DNA from: Lentzea albidocapillata
GTDB lineage: Bacteria; Actinomycetota; Actinomycetes; Mycobacteriales; Pseudonocardiaceae
Reading direction: 5' to 3'
Assembly: GCF_000719115.1 (NCBI RefSeq)
Contig: NZ_JOEA01000009.1
Coordinates: forward strand, 434,001-498,000
DNA: 64,000 nucleotides
In this document: positions 8,102 through 16,617 of the stretch, one piece after another
Layout: each line of letters begins with the position of its first letter
Position numbering within the stretch: position 1 is the first letter of the stretch
Made by a program: the position numbers and the translations under genes
Notes under the pieces: model-generated
Seen by the model: only the letters and a program-made list of their open reading frames with translations
The model's database searches: none
What the model was told of the DNA's origin: nothing

Positions 8102-9980
8102 CGTCTGCAGGCGTCTGGAGGTCCGCGGCGAGGCCGGTTTGGGAAGCAGCGAGTAGCTTCCGCGCCTCGTTTCGGCTTTGAGCGACGAGGTCGGCCAGGT
8201 CCGGAGTCTCCCACCAACCTGGGAGATCGACCTTGGCCGCGCGCAGGTTGCGGTAGAACAGCAAGCCTTCGCCGTCGCCGAGCTCCCGGATTTCGTCGAT
8301 GGTCAAAGCACGCTGCCTCCAAGGGGAGACCGTGACCTGGTCGCGCACGGCGGTGCCGGTGGACACGCTGGCCTGGTCGACGATGCGTTCAGGCAGCAAG
8401 TCCGAGAGTGCCAGTAGATCCTTGGAGTTGCTCAAGCCTCCGAGCACGAGCTTGATCGACGCGCAGTCCCAAATCTCGGTTGCCTCTTCGAAACCCCAGC
8501 GCTGCCGCAACTGTGAGAAGTTCTGCACGTATACGTAGAGCTGTATGCCACGGCCACCCGAGTCGGCCAGCCGTGCGCTCAGATCGTCGACCGGGGTGAT
8601 GTTGGCTGCCTCGTCCATCACGATCCGCAGCGGTGGATCCAGCCGCAGATCGCCGTAGGCGGGTGCGTTGAGCTGCTCGGCGGTCGGGTGTTGAGACAGG
8701 ATGTCCGCGCGGTGCAACACCTCGACCATCAGGGCATTGACCATCGGTGCCGCGGAGTTCTTGCGGCCGCGGGAAACCATGTAGAGCGTGTCGTGGCCGC
8801 TGCGGATGAAGGCGTCGATGTCGAACTGCCTGTCACCGGGCTGGGGTGTGAGCGCCCGCATGATCGTCGGTGAGGTGAGTGGACGAAGGAGAAGTTCGAG
8901 TGTGGAGTAGATGCCGCCGGCGCCGGAGGTGTCGCTCGTGCTCTTCAAACTGTCGAGCAGGTTGCGGAGTCCGTCGGCGATCGCAGGCGCCGCTCGCTCG
9001 TCCGTCTCGAGGATCTGCGCGGGCCGGTAGGACTGGCTGGTCGTCCACAGCCACAAGATGCTCAAGTCGGAGCCGCTCAATGCTGCCGCGTGCAACATGG
9101 CGGCGAGCACGCCCTCGCTCTTGCCGCTGAAGTACCCGCCGTTCTTGGTGTCCTCGAGCGGCCGAGCGCTGCAGATGGCGACGGCTCGACGCAGAGCTAC
9201 GTCGAAGTCCTCGCAGCCGCGAATCGGGTCCCACCGCAGTTTCTCCGGCCAGGGCACCCGGTTCTCCGGATCGAACACCCACACGAGTCCGCGCTTCGCG
9301 CGTTCCATGATCGTCAGTTCGATCAGGTCGAAACGGGTCGAGGTGGCCACGAGCGCGCCGGGGGCTCGCAGCACGTCGGACACCGCTTGCCGGGCGGTCT
9401 TGCCCATTCGGACAGGGGCGACTACGAGTTTTGAGTCCTCATGGCTTCCGTAGATTCCCTCGCACGTGCCTGGCCACCGAGCGAACAACGCGCCCGCGTC
9501 ATCCGCGCTGATGTCGAGGAAGTTGGCCAGTGACGGGCGCAACCGTGGCGCATCCTTGGTGACGGCCCTGGCACCGAGACGTTCTTGGACGGCGTGGCGG
9601 TCGGCCAGACCGGACCGGAGTTCGGCGCGGCGCTGATAGATCCGGTTCCGCCAGGCGAACACCCGAGTCCACAGCGCCAACTCGGCTGCGAGCACGACGA
9701 GCACCGAACCGTAGGTGAGGACTGCTGGTCCAGGCCGAGGGTCTGTGGGCCAGCCTGCAGCGGGGTCGGACAGGTGTGTCGCCCAGCCGATGATCGTGGA
9801 CGGCAAGAGACGGGGTGGCGGCCACGCCCAGCCATGCCCGCCCAGCCAGCCCGACAGAGCGCCGCCGACCAGACCAGCCAACAGGACCGTTGCCAGAGCC
9901 GCGCCGAGCAAGGGGTAGAAGACCCCGTAGAGCGGCCTCGGCGACGACGGGATCTGGTGCTGCTGGCCGGGCCTGCTCAT
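8094..9980 (-). CDS. VirD4/TraG-type coupling ATPase of the conjugation system
   Basis: Coupling proteins dock the relaxase-DNA complex on the mating channel and pump DNA. The 628-residue product has two N-terminal membrane segments (about 22-48 and 88-112) and a RecA-like ATPase domain. The P-loop APVRMGKTA lies near residue 190 and Walker B RIVMDEAAN near 450. The following LSARLADSGGRGIQLYVYVQ and WDCASIKLVLGG are typical of TraG/VirD4 in actinomycetes. The start codon overlaps the stop of the VirB4-like gene (ATGA at 9977-9980). The relaxase at 1415 is its likely substrate. Confidence 0.92.
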   Translation of the reverse strand: MSRPGQQHQIPSSPRPLYGVFYPLLGAALATVLLAGLVGGALSGWLGGHGWAWPPPRLLPSTIIGWATHLSDPAAGWPTDPRPGPAVLTYGSVLVVLAAELALWTRVFAWRNRIYQRRAELRSGLADRHAVQERLGARAVTKDAPRLRPSLANFLDISADDAGALFARWPGTCEGIYGSHEDSKLVVAPVRMGKTARQAVSDVLRAPGALVATSTRFDLIELTIMERAKRGLVWVFDPENRVPWPEKLRWDPIRGCEDFDVALRRAVAICSARPLEDTKNGGYFSGKSEGVLAAMLHAAALSGSDLSILWLWTTSQSYRPAQILETDERAAPAIADGLRNLLDSLKSTSDTSGAGGIYSTLELLLRPLTSPTIMRALTPQPGDRQFDIDAFIRSGHDTLYMVSRGRKNSAAPMVNALMVEVLHRADILSQHPTAEQLNAPAYGDLRLDPPLRIVMDEAANITPVDDLSARLADSGGRGIQLYVYVQNFSQLRQRWGFEEATEIWDCASIKLVLGGLSNSKDLLALSDLLPERIVDQASVSTGTAVRDQVTVSPWRQRALTIDEIRELGDGEGLLFYRNLRAAKVDLPGWWETPDLADLVAQSRNEARKLLAASQTGLAADLQTPADDD

Positions 9981-11455
9981 ACGCGCCAGAGCATCCCGGT
10001 CAGCGCGCTGTCGGTATCGGTGAGCGCGATCTCGCGAGGTGAGCGCTCATGCCGCACGAGGATCGGGTCACGGGAACTGATCTGGAGCAGACAGGTGCCC
10101 TGCGCCAGCGTCATGATCGTTTCTTCGGTCCCAGGCGGAAGGTTGTAGAGCGCGACGCAGGCAGCCGCATCCGCGTAGCTTCCCTGGCAGTAGATGAACC
10201 TGGTCTCCGCTTCCTGCAGCAGCGCGCGACCGGGACTGTCGGCGTCGAGGTCAACGAGGTGCTGGAATCCCGCAACGGTCGACAGACCAAGTCCACGGGA
10301 AAGCTTGGCGTTGCGACGAAGAATCCTGCCGGTCGAGCCCTCGGCGACGTGCCAGGCCTCCTCGATGACATCGATCGTTTGCTCGGCGCGCTCAGAACGC
10401 GCCGCGAGCATGTTGGTCTGCCACGTGGTGATCAGCGCCATGACCACCCGCAGAGCCGGCCCCTCGGTGGGCAGAGCGCTGATGTCGAAATGCGTGAGGC
10501 CGCTGGGATGATCGAGATTGACCTCTGCGCTGGTCTCGTCGTCAACCAGGCCCGCGAGGTCTTCCTCGATCATCCGCTCCAGCCCGAACGCTGGGTCGAG
10601 ACCCCAGTCCTGCAGTTCGGACACCGTCCGGTTCAGCGACTGAGCCTCGGCGGTTCCAGGGTGCAGCAGGTGGTGCACGACATCGCCGATCACCGGCACG
10701 CGACCACGCTCGCGGGCATCGCGGGTCGCGCTCACCAGCGCGAGGCGCAGCGCCTTCCCTTCGCGTTCGGTGACCGGCCGCGCGAGCGCTTCGGCCAGCA
10801 CAGCGCGCAGCAGCATCATCTGACCGGTTGGCCGATCGGTGCGGTCAATCGTTTGACCGGCGTCGTCGATCTGCTCGCTGCCCAGCGCAATGACCGGATC
10901 AAGGAGATTGAGGCGACTACCGGTGCCATCGACCGTGAACCGGATGCTCGGTGCCCCCAGGTACTGGGCCAGAGCGGTGTATTCGCCACGCCCGGCTTGC
11001 AGCTTCTTGTCGAGCACGACGACGCGCCGGCCCCGCAGCAGCAATTGCCGGGTGCAAGCCCAAGTCTTGAGCAGGGAACTCTTGCCCTTGCCGACATCCC
11101 CGACCACCGCCACGTTGACCGAGCTGATCAGCTTGTCCTCGTAGCTTATGAACGGGTCGTGCACGACGAGTTGGCCTGACAACAGATCTGTGCCGACGAT
11201 CAGCCCTCGGCTACTCGTCGGCGGCGAGCTGAGCGCGAGATTGAGAGCCTCGGCCTGCCGGGTTGTCGTCGACATAGGTTCGTTGCGCGGCTCGTACCAG
11301 CCCCACTTGTCCAGCCACCGCCGACGGGATGGTGGCGGCAGGAACTCCAGTTGCGGTGGTGGCGCAGCTGGCTCCGGTGGCCGCCATCCGACCAGCGGAG
11401 CCGGTCGCGCGCGACGAGAAGCACGTGTCCACGCGCTGGCTCGGCGCGACATCAT
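9977..11455 (-). CDS. VirB4/TraC-type conjugation ATPase
   Basis: This 492-residue ATPase would energise assembly of the mating channel. Walker A is GDVGKGKSS at residues 119-127 and Walker B IDVIEEAW at 361-368, with the VirB4-typical STVAGFQHLVDL downstream. It lacks the large N-terminal domain of proteobacterial VirB4, as do other actinobacterial versions, where the SCO6880-like partner supplies the rest. Two ATG codons begin the gene, and an internal ATG at residue 61 is a less likely start. It overlaps the WhiB gene upstream by four bases and the VirD4 gene downstream by four bases. Confidence 0.9.
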   Translation of the reverse strand: MMSRRASAWTRASRRARPAPLVGWRPPEPAAPPPQLEFLPPPSRRRWLDKWGWYEPRNEPMSTTTRQAEALNLALSSPPTSSRGLIVGTDLLSGQLVVHDPFISYEDKLISSVNVAVVGDVGKGKSSLLKTWACTRQLLLRGRRVVVLDKKLQAGRGEYTALAQYLGAPSIRFTVDGTGSRLNLLDPVIALGSEQIDDAGQTIDRTDRPTGQMMLLRAVLAEALARPVTEREGKALRLALVSATRDARERGRVPVIGDVVHHLLHPGTAEAQSLNRTVSELQDWGLDPAFGLERMIEEDLAGLVDDETSAEVNLDHPSGLTHFDISALPTEGPALRVVMALITTWQTNMLAARSERAEQTIDVIEEAWHVAEGSTGRILRRNAKLSRGLGLSTVAGFQHLVDLDADSPGRALLQEAETRFIYCQGSYADAAACVALYNLPPGTEETIMTLAQGTCLLQISSRDPILVRHERSPREIALTDTDSALTGMLWRV

Positions 11456-11844
11456 CGGGTCTCTTTCACTGCGGCACTACCCGCCAGAGGCCGCGCACTC
11501 CGGGGGACACGTTCCTCCCAGAGTTGTTGCAATAACTGGAAATCCGGTTGGCACACGCCGCCCCAGGAACCATAGATCTCGCCTCGCAGCAGTGCGCTGG
11601 CCAAGCACTCCGTGCGGACCGGGCATCCACTGCACAGCCCGGCAATCCGAGCTCGTTCATCACGAATCGCCCGCCTTCCCGCGAACCGAGCCCCTTCGCC
11701 GGGAAAGAACACATCCGGATCGCTGACGCGGCAGGGAAGATCGGGCACGGCACCGATCAGCTCGTCGAGCGCTTGCCAGTCGGTGCCTGCATGGCGCAGC
11801 GCGTCGGCGATTCGGGCGTAGTGGAAGATCGTTGGCGTGCGCAT
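11452..11844 (-). CDS. WhiB-family iron-sulfur regulator inside the conjugation operon
   Basis: The 130-residue protein has the four WhiB cysteines (C38, C71, C74, C80; spacing C-x2-C-x5-C) that ligate a 4Fe-4S cluster, followed by YGSWGG at 91-96, the WhiB turn that contacts sigma factor. I chose ATG 11844, whose A overlaps the stop of the upstream gene (TGATG). The frame continues upstream, but only as Arg-rich shadow sequence. WhiB proteins act with the primary sigma factor and respond to redox state. Being cotranscribed between two channel genes, it may tie transfer to redox or developmental state, which is inference. Confidence 0.9.
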   Translation of the reverse strand: MRTPTIFHYARIADALRHAGTDWQALDELIGAVPDLPCRVSDPDVFFPGEGARFAGRRAIRDERARIAGLCSGCPVRTECLASALLRGEIYGSWGGVCQPDFQLLQQLWEERVPRSARPLAGSAAVKETR

Positions 11845-13340
11845 CACGCCACCGCCATCCCGCGCGCGAGCGGGTAGGTGGCGATGACGGCCGAGTCCTG
11901 CGCACGGTCCTGCCAGTCCAGTTCGGTGAGCGCGGACTGGGCGGCCTCGTTTGCGACCCGCATGCACGCGCGGCGCAGCTCTGCAGCACCGTCGGCGGTC
12001 ACCGAGATCGCCATCGACCAGTCGACGCCCTGATGCCCGGAGCCGGGCGCGAGATCATGCAGGCGGCGTTGCGACGCTGAGAGCATCGTGCTGTCGGTGC
12101 CGTCGTCGACGCGGCCCTTCTTCGCGTCCGCCAGAATCGACGCGCCGTCCTGGGCGACGTCGGCGCGCGCCCGTGCGCGGGCGAGTTTGTCCGGCACGAA
12201 CTCCATGCGCACGCTGAGCGTCCGGATGACCGACGGGGTGACCGCCGTGAGCAGTGGCGCGAGCCATCGCGGTCCGAGCGGCGCCGGGGCGATCCCGTCG
12301 CGAGGAAGGAACGCGGTGCGCGTGTGCCACGCCTCGTTGACGACCATGTGGTCGGACTCGGTGGTGTAGCTCTGCCAGCAGGTGTCCCACCGCACGCCTT
12401 CGTGCTGGTCGATCGGCCACCGCGGGTCTTGCAGCGACCGCAGCACCGCGCAGGTGCGCTGCTCGCCGAGGACCTGCGGGCGGGTGAGCTCGGCACGCAC
12501 GGCCAGGTCCGCGAGCCGCGCGAGCTCGTCGCGCACCAGGCCCGCCCACCCTGAGGGACCGTCGGCGTGACTGCGTGCTTCCTCGTAGAACTCGCCGGTC
12601 AGCGGGAACCGGGCCACGAGGTAATTTCGGTGCTGCTCGGCAGTGTTCGCGGTCAGGTCGACGAGTTCCTCATAGGACTCGATCAGAGGTTCCAGACCGG
12701 GCCGGGTCGAGAGCCGCTGGGAGATGAACTCGCGGTGCGGTGTGGCGTCGTGCGGGACGATCCTGTTGATCTGCTGCAAGCCGCGCAGGTACGACCCGGC
12801 CTTGGCCAGCTGCGAGAGCAGCACTCCGTAGCGGACGGACGCGACCTCGTAGGCGCGTTCGGCGCGCAGCCCGGACGCCTGGCCCTGCACCTCCATGAGA
12901 ACGCTCAGGTAAGAGGGTTCACCGGGGTTGTGGTGCCACAGGATGAACATGTGCTCCCACGGGGTGCCACGCAGGTCGAGCGGTTCGACCCGGCCCAGCG
13001 GCGTGGGCAGCGTCCACAGTGGCCCGAACAGGTCGCTTGGATCGGACTCGCGGGCCAGCTGCGGCGCGATGAACGTCGTCTCGCCGCGGATCCGGCGGCG
13101 GCGCCACCGCCACGACCACAGGACCTGCGCGGCGACCGAGCGACGGCCCCACGGCCGCACGAGCCCGTAGGTGCCGGCGAGTACGGCGAACCCGCTGATC
13201 GCCCCGGCGAGGTCGCCGACCGCCAGCCACAAGATGAACGCGATCGCTCCGGCTGCGGCGAGCGCGACGTAGGCGGGTGTGCTCAGCGAGCCCAGCAGAC
13301 CTCGGCGGCTGATCTCGCCGCCCAGTACGGAAATCCTCAT
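11844..13340 (-). CDS. SCO6880-like conjugation protein with two N-terminal membrane helices
   Basis: This 498-residue protein has two hydrophobic helices at about residues 22-43 and 44-62, then a long cytoplasmic region (PWEHMFILWHHNPGEPSYLSV, MVVNEAWHTRTAFLPRDGIAP) typical of the SCO6880 family found in actinobacterial type IV secretion loci. It appears to correspond to the PrgI-like membrane part and N-terminal portion of VirB4 as a separate chain. It has no P-loop. Its ATG overlaps the stop of the upstream TrbL-like gene (ATGA) and its stop touches the WhiB start, so the four genes are tightly coupled. Confidence 0.85.
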   Translation of the reverse strand: MRISVLGGEISRRGLLGSLSTPAYVALAAAGAIAFILWLAVGDLAGAISGFAVLAGTYGLVRPWGRRSVAAQVLWSWRWRRRRIRGETTFIAPQLARESDPSDLFGPLWTLPTPLGRVEPLDLRGTPWEHMFILWHHNPGEPSYLSVLMEVQGQASGLRAERAYEVASVRYGVLLSQLAKAGSYLRGLQQINRIVPHDATPHREFISQRLSTRPGLEPLIESYEELVDLTANTAEQHRNYLVARFPLTGEFYEEARSHADGPSGWAGLVRDELARLADLAVRAELTRPQVLGEQRTCAVLRSLQDPRWPIDQHEGVRWDTCWQSYTTESDHMVVNEAWHTRTAFLPRDGIAPAPLGPRWLAPLLTAVTPSVIRTLSVRMEFVPDKLARARARADVAQDGASILADAKKGRVDDGTDSTMLSASQRRLHDLAPGSGHQGVDWSMAISVTADGAAELRRACMRVANEAAQSALTELDWQDRAQDSAVIATYPLARGMAVA

Positions 13341-15511
13341 TTGTCGTCCCCCCGGACTGTCTCTTCATCGGCCTTGACGGCGCGGTGAGCGCCCTGTCGC
13401 ATCTTGTTTCCGGCCGCGAGCGCGGCCTGCGCGGCGATACCGATCGGCCCCATCGCGCCTCCGGCCGCCGCTCCTGCCTGTGAGGCCTGTGCGGAGGTAC
13501 CCGCCGGAGCATTGCCACCGGGACCGGTCGCCGCTCCCGGCTTGCCCGCCCCGATGCCCGGCGCGGAGCCGCCCGAGCCTGCGGCGGAGACCGCGTTGTT
13601 CGGGCTGCCCTTCATCTGCGGGACGCCGGACTTGCCGCCGGAACTGCCGCCGGACGCCTGCGGTTTCGACGACGGCTGTTGTTGCCGTGCCTGTGGCTTC
13701 TGGCCAGCGCTGTAGGTCTGCGCGATGGAGTGGGCGCCGCCTTGCCCGGACTCGCCGTCCTTGTCCTCGCTCTGTGAGCGGCTGTGCTGGTGGCGTTCGA
13801 AGGCGGCCATGCCCGCGCCGACCACCGCGGCAGTGCCGAACCCTGCGGAGGGCTGCGAGTCGTGGGAGTCCTCGGCGGTCGGCAGCAACGGCGCGTACTT
13901 CAACAACGCGAACGGCGCGAAACCGACCACGATGAGCGCGACGATCACGACCACGATCTGGCCGAGCAGCGGCATTCCGCCGGCCTTCATCGCCGGAATC
14001 GAGAGGTTGCCGTCGATCAGCGCGAACACCGCGCCGAGCAAGAAGTACAGCAGCGGCTTGGAGAACAGCAGCCCGAGGTAGGTGTAGACCGGCCGGGCCG
14101 CCTTGAGCCGCCACCGCGGGTGCACGCGCATGCCCCACGCGATCCCCGCCACCAGTCCCGACAACGGCAACGCGACCGACTGCAGGGCGAAACCCACGAA
14201 GACCGCGCCGGTACCGAAGATCAGCAGCCCGAACACGATGCTGCCCACTCCGGCGCCGCCGGGGATCATCACGGCGGTCACCTGGGACAGCGCGGCCAGT
14301 TTCGTGATGGCGCTGCCGATGTAGTCGGACTGCCACGCGGCGATGCCGCTGGTCATCTTGCGCACGGTCGTGTGCAGCACCGTCGCGATCGCGGGCGCGA
14401 ACACGGTCAAGAACATCCCGAGGGGCAGCTGTTTGAACAGCGCCTCCTGCAGGTCCTCGCGGCCGCCGCCCCCGGAGGCGGTGCGGGAGATCATCAGGAC
14501 CGACATCAGCGCCATGACCATCAGCCCGAGTCCGGTCGACGCGCCGTAGGTGGCCAGGAACCACGGCGAGCCGGGGTCGAAGTTCCCGACGGTGGCCAGT
14601 CCCTCGAGTAGCACCCGGACTGCGAAGTCCACGGCCGAGGCGTGCAGAGAGTTGGCGAGCTCGTCCATCGCGCCGGCCGGGTTGGCGACGAACTTCGCAA
14701 TGTCGACGGCGACCGACAGGATCGAGGCGAAAGCGTCGATCTGCATGCGCCCGGCGGCCAGGTGCGCCTCACCGATGATCTTGAAGAACGCGCCGATCTT
14801 GTCGAGCCAGTGGGTGTTGTTCGAGATGAACTGCGACAACCCGTGGAAGAAGTTGGCGATCGACTCGTTCCACCGGATGCAGCGTTCCTTCTTGTCCGGC
14901 ACCATGACTGCCCGGCCGCAGTCGACGAAGAACGCCTTCTGGCAGTAGGACGACACGGCGTCGGCGCACGGGTCGCTGAAGTTCTTGATCAGGGTGCTGT
15001 CGCCGGCGGCGTACGGCTTCATCCGCTCCAGCGACTCGGCGTCCGGTTTGGCCGCCCACGTGAGGCCCCACGTGTTGCGCACGGGGGCGGTCCACTCGCG
15101 TATCTCGTCGGCGCAGTAGCGGTACGCCACGTTGAAGGAGTGGTCGGGGCCGAACACCGCTGGGAACGTCGCCGGGAGTTCCGGTGGTTCCCGGTTGACG
15201 TCGGCGGTGTTTTGGTCGGGCCAGAACTTGGCACGTTCGCTGGGCGGCGTGGCCCAGTACAGCAGCCGCGACTCGACCTTCATGACCTCGTTGAGGTAAA
15301 GGCTGAGGTCGCCGCCTTTGTCCTTGCACTCTGGTGTGCTGAACCACGGTCCTTGGCGGAACTCGCTGGTGTCGCCGACGTACTTCACAAGGTTGGGAGG
15401 GAAACCCTGCGGGGTGTTGCCGTTCGTCGGCGGCTGTGCGAGCGCCGCGGGCGCGAGTGTGAGAAGTAGCGCCAGAACCGTTCCACATAGGACGGTCAAG
15501 CGTCGGAACAT
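13337..15511 (-). CDS. VirB6/TrbL-like polytopic channel protein with cleavable signal peptide
   Basis: This 724-residue protein probably forms the inner-membrane channel of the mating apparatus. It starts with a signal peptide (about 1-26, ending PAALAQ), followed by an extracytoplasmic domain to ~300 with several cysteines. A membrane block of about six helices spans ~320-560, and a long Gly/Ala/Gln/Ser-rich tail fills 590-724. This order matches actinobacterial TrbL/VirB6-type proteins. GGGGGGAG lies only one to two bases before the ATG at 15511, so initiation may be weak or coupled. The tail could be a flexible docking arm. Confidence 0.82.
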   Translation of the reverse strand: MFRRLTVLCGTVLALLLTLAPAALAQPPTNGNTPQGFPPNLVKYVGDTSEFRQGPWFSTPECKDKGGDLSLYLNEVMKVESRLLYWATPPSERAKFWPDQNTADVNREPPELPATFPAVFGPDHSFNVAYRYCADEIREWTAPVRNTWGLTWAAKPDAESLERMKPYAAGDSTLIKNFSDPCADAVSSYCQKAFFVDCGRAVMVPDKKERCIRWNESIANFFHGLSQFISNNTHWLDKIGAFFKIIGEAHLAAGRMQIDAFASILSVAVDIAKFVANPAGAMDELANSLHASAVDFAVRVLLEGLATVGNFDPGSPWFLATYGASTGLGLMVMALMSVLMISRTASGGGGREDLQEALFKQLPLGMFLTVFAPAIATVLHTTVRKMTSGIAAWQSDYIGSAITKLAALSQVTAVMIPGGAGVGSIVFGLLIFGTGAVFVGFALQSVALPLSGLVAGIAWGMRVHPRWRLKAARPVYTYLGLLFSKPLLYFLLGAVFALIDGNLSIPAMKAGGMPLLGQIVVVIVALIVVGFAPFALLKYAPLLPTAEDSHDSQPSAGFGTAAVVGAGMAAFERHQHSRSQSEDKDGESGQGGAHSIAQTYSAGQKPQARQQQPSSKPQASGGSSGGKSGVPQMKGSPNNAVSAAGSGGSAPGIGAGKPGAATGPGGNAPAGTSAQASQAGAAAGGAMGPIGIAAQAALAAGNKMRQGAHRAVKADEETVRGDDK

Positions 15512-15533
15512 GCTCCCCCCATAGGTTTGCCGC

Positions 15534-16241
15534 TTACTCGATCGTGATGAAGAAGCTGTAGAAGGCGACCTGCTTGCGCTCAGGCGCCGGGGCGGTGTCG
15601 TCGGTGCCGGGCTGCGGGCCGTCGACGGTCTTGACGGTCGCGACCTTCCAGGTGTCGGCCTCCCAGACCAGCCGGTAGGTCACCGTCGACCACCGCTGCG
15701 CGCGGATGACGCCCCGGCTGCCCAGACCTGGGCCGATGCCGACCGAGGACACCCACAGCTCGATGACCGCCTGGTCGCCGGTGAAGTCCTTCACCGCGAA
15801 GTCGGCCGGTGCCTTGGAGGTCCGGTCGTCCCCGCTGGTCGCCTTGGTCTGGGAGAACAGCTGACGCGTGGCCTGGTCGGCGCTGCTGGCGATCCACGTG
15901 GTCTTCACGACCTCGGGGTCGGCGTGGCCGTGCGCGACGGCGGGTTGGAGCTGTACGGCGATGATCGCCGCGCTCGCTGCGCCCTCACGGTCGCGGGTGA
16001 ACCCGCTCGGCACCCCCTTGGTGATCGTCTTCGGCCCGTGCTCGCGCGCCCCCGCACCGCTGGGCACGTCGCTGGGCTGCGTGTGTCCGGGCTGTGCCTG
16101 CTCGCTGGACGCGGGCAGCGCGTACCGGCCGACCAGAACGCCACCAATGAGCACGACGGCGACGGTGAGGATCAGGACGAGCACGCGAGAGGTCCTCGGC
16201 CGGGGACCGGCCGGCGCGCTCGTGGGCGTGGTGTGGGACAT
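15534..16241 (-). CDS. Single-pass membrane protein, probable VirB8/TcpC-like channel component
   Basis: The protein has 235 residues. After a short Pro-rich cytoplasmic tail, one membrane helix (about 20-40, VLVLILTVAVVLIGGVLVG) leads to an outside domain. That domain has the alternating strands and terminal WEADTWKVATVKTV typical of NTF2-fold VirB8-like proteins of Gram-positive conjugation systems. The family is inferred from topology and fold-like pattern, not from a diagnostic motif. It sits between the two-helix protein and the VirB6-like gene, consistent with a structural role. Confidence 0.7.
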   Translation of the reverse strand: MSHTTPTSAPAGPRPRTSRVLVLILTVAVVLIGGVLVGRYALPASSEQAQPGHTQPSDVPSGAGAREHGPKTITKGVPSGFTRDREGAASAAIIAVQLQPAVAHGHADPEVVKTTWIASSADQATRQLFSQTKATSGDDRTSKAPADFAVKDFTGDQAVIELWVSSVGIGPGLGSRGVIRAQRWSTVTYRLVWEADTWKVATVKTVDGPQPGTDDTAPAPERKQVAFYSFFITIE

Positions 16242-16260
16242 GTGCTTGGCTCCGGTTCCC

Positions 16261-16617
16261 CTAGAAGATCGCGATCACTGCACCGAAGATCATGCCCAGG
16301 CCTGCCAGTGCGATCAGAGCGAATACCGACTTCCTCGCGGATTCGGTGTGTTCGTGCACGTCCGCGGAGTAGCCGCCCTTCTTGGCTCGCTGCAGCTCGA
16401 CCGTGGCCCGGATGAAGCCGAACGCCACGATCAGGAACGCGATGCCCCACACGCCGCCGAGCAGCGTTTTCCAGGTGGAGTTGAACGCATCCCCCCACAC
16501 TCCGAGATCGGGTTGGACGCCGTCGAAGGGGTTGGGCGAACCGGTCGGTGCACCGGGCGGGCCGGGCTCTTTCTGCGCGAGGAACGTCACCTCCGGATCG
16601 TTGCGGTGAAACATCAT
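16261..16617 (-). CDS. Small two-helix membrane protein, VirB2/VirB3-like candidate
   Basis: This 118-residue protein starts at tandem ATG codons (16617/16614) that overlap the stop of the ParA-like gene. Longer in-frame starts up to 17415 only read the antisense of that gene and are rejected. Two hydrophobic segments (about 50-72, VWGIAFLIVAFGFI, and 96-118, VFALIALAGLGMIFGAVIAIF) are joined by a basic loop. Size and topology fit pilin-like (VirB2/TrbC) or VirB3-like channel subunits, but there is no cleavable signal peptide to settle it. Confidence 0.7.
   Translation of the reverse strand: MMFHRNDPEVTFLAQKEPGPPGAPTGSPNPFDGVQPDLGVWGDAFNSTWKTLLGGVWGIAFLIVAFGFIRATVELQRAKKGGYSADVHEHTESARKSVFALIALAGLGMIFGAVIAIF

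Noticed and set aside
13365..14564. 399-residue minus-strand frame overlapping the TrbL-like gene
   Set aside because: Arg/Gly-rich shadow of the same strand; the 13337-15511 frame has signal peptide and membrane helices.
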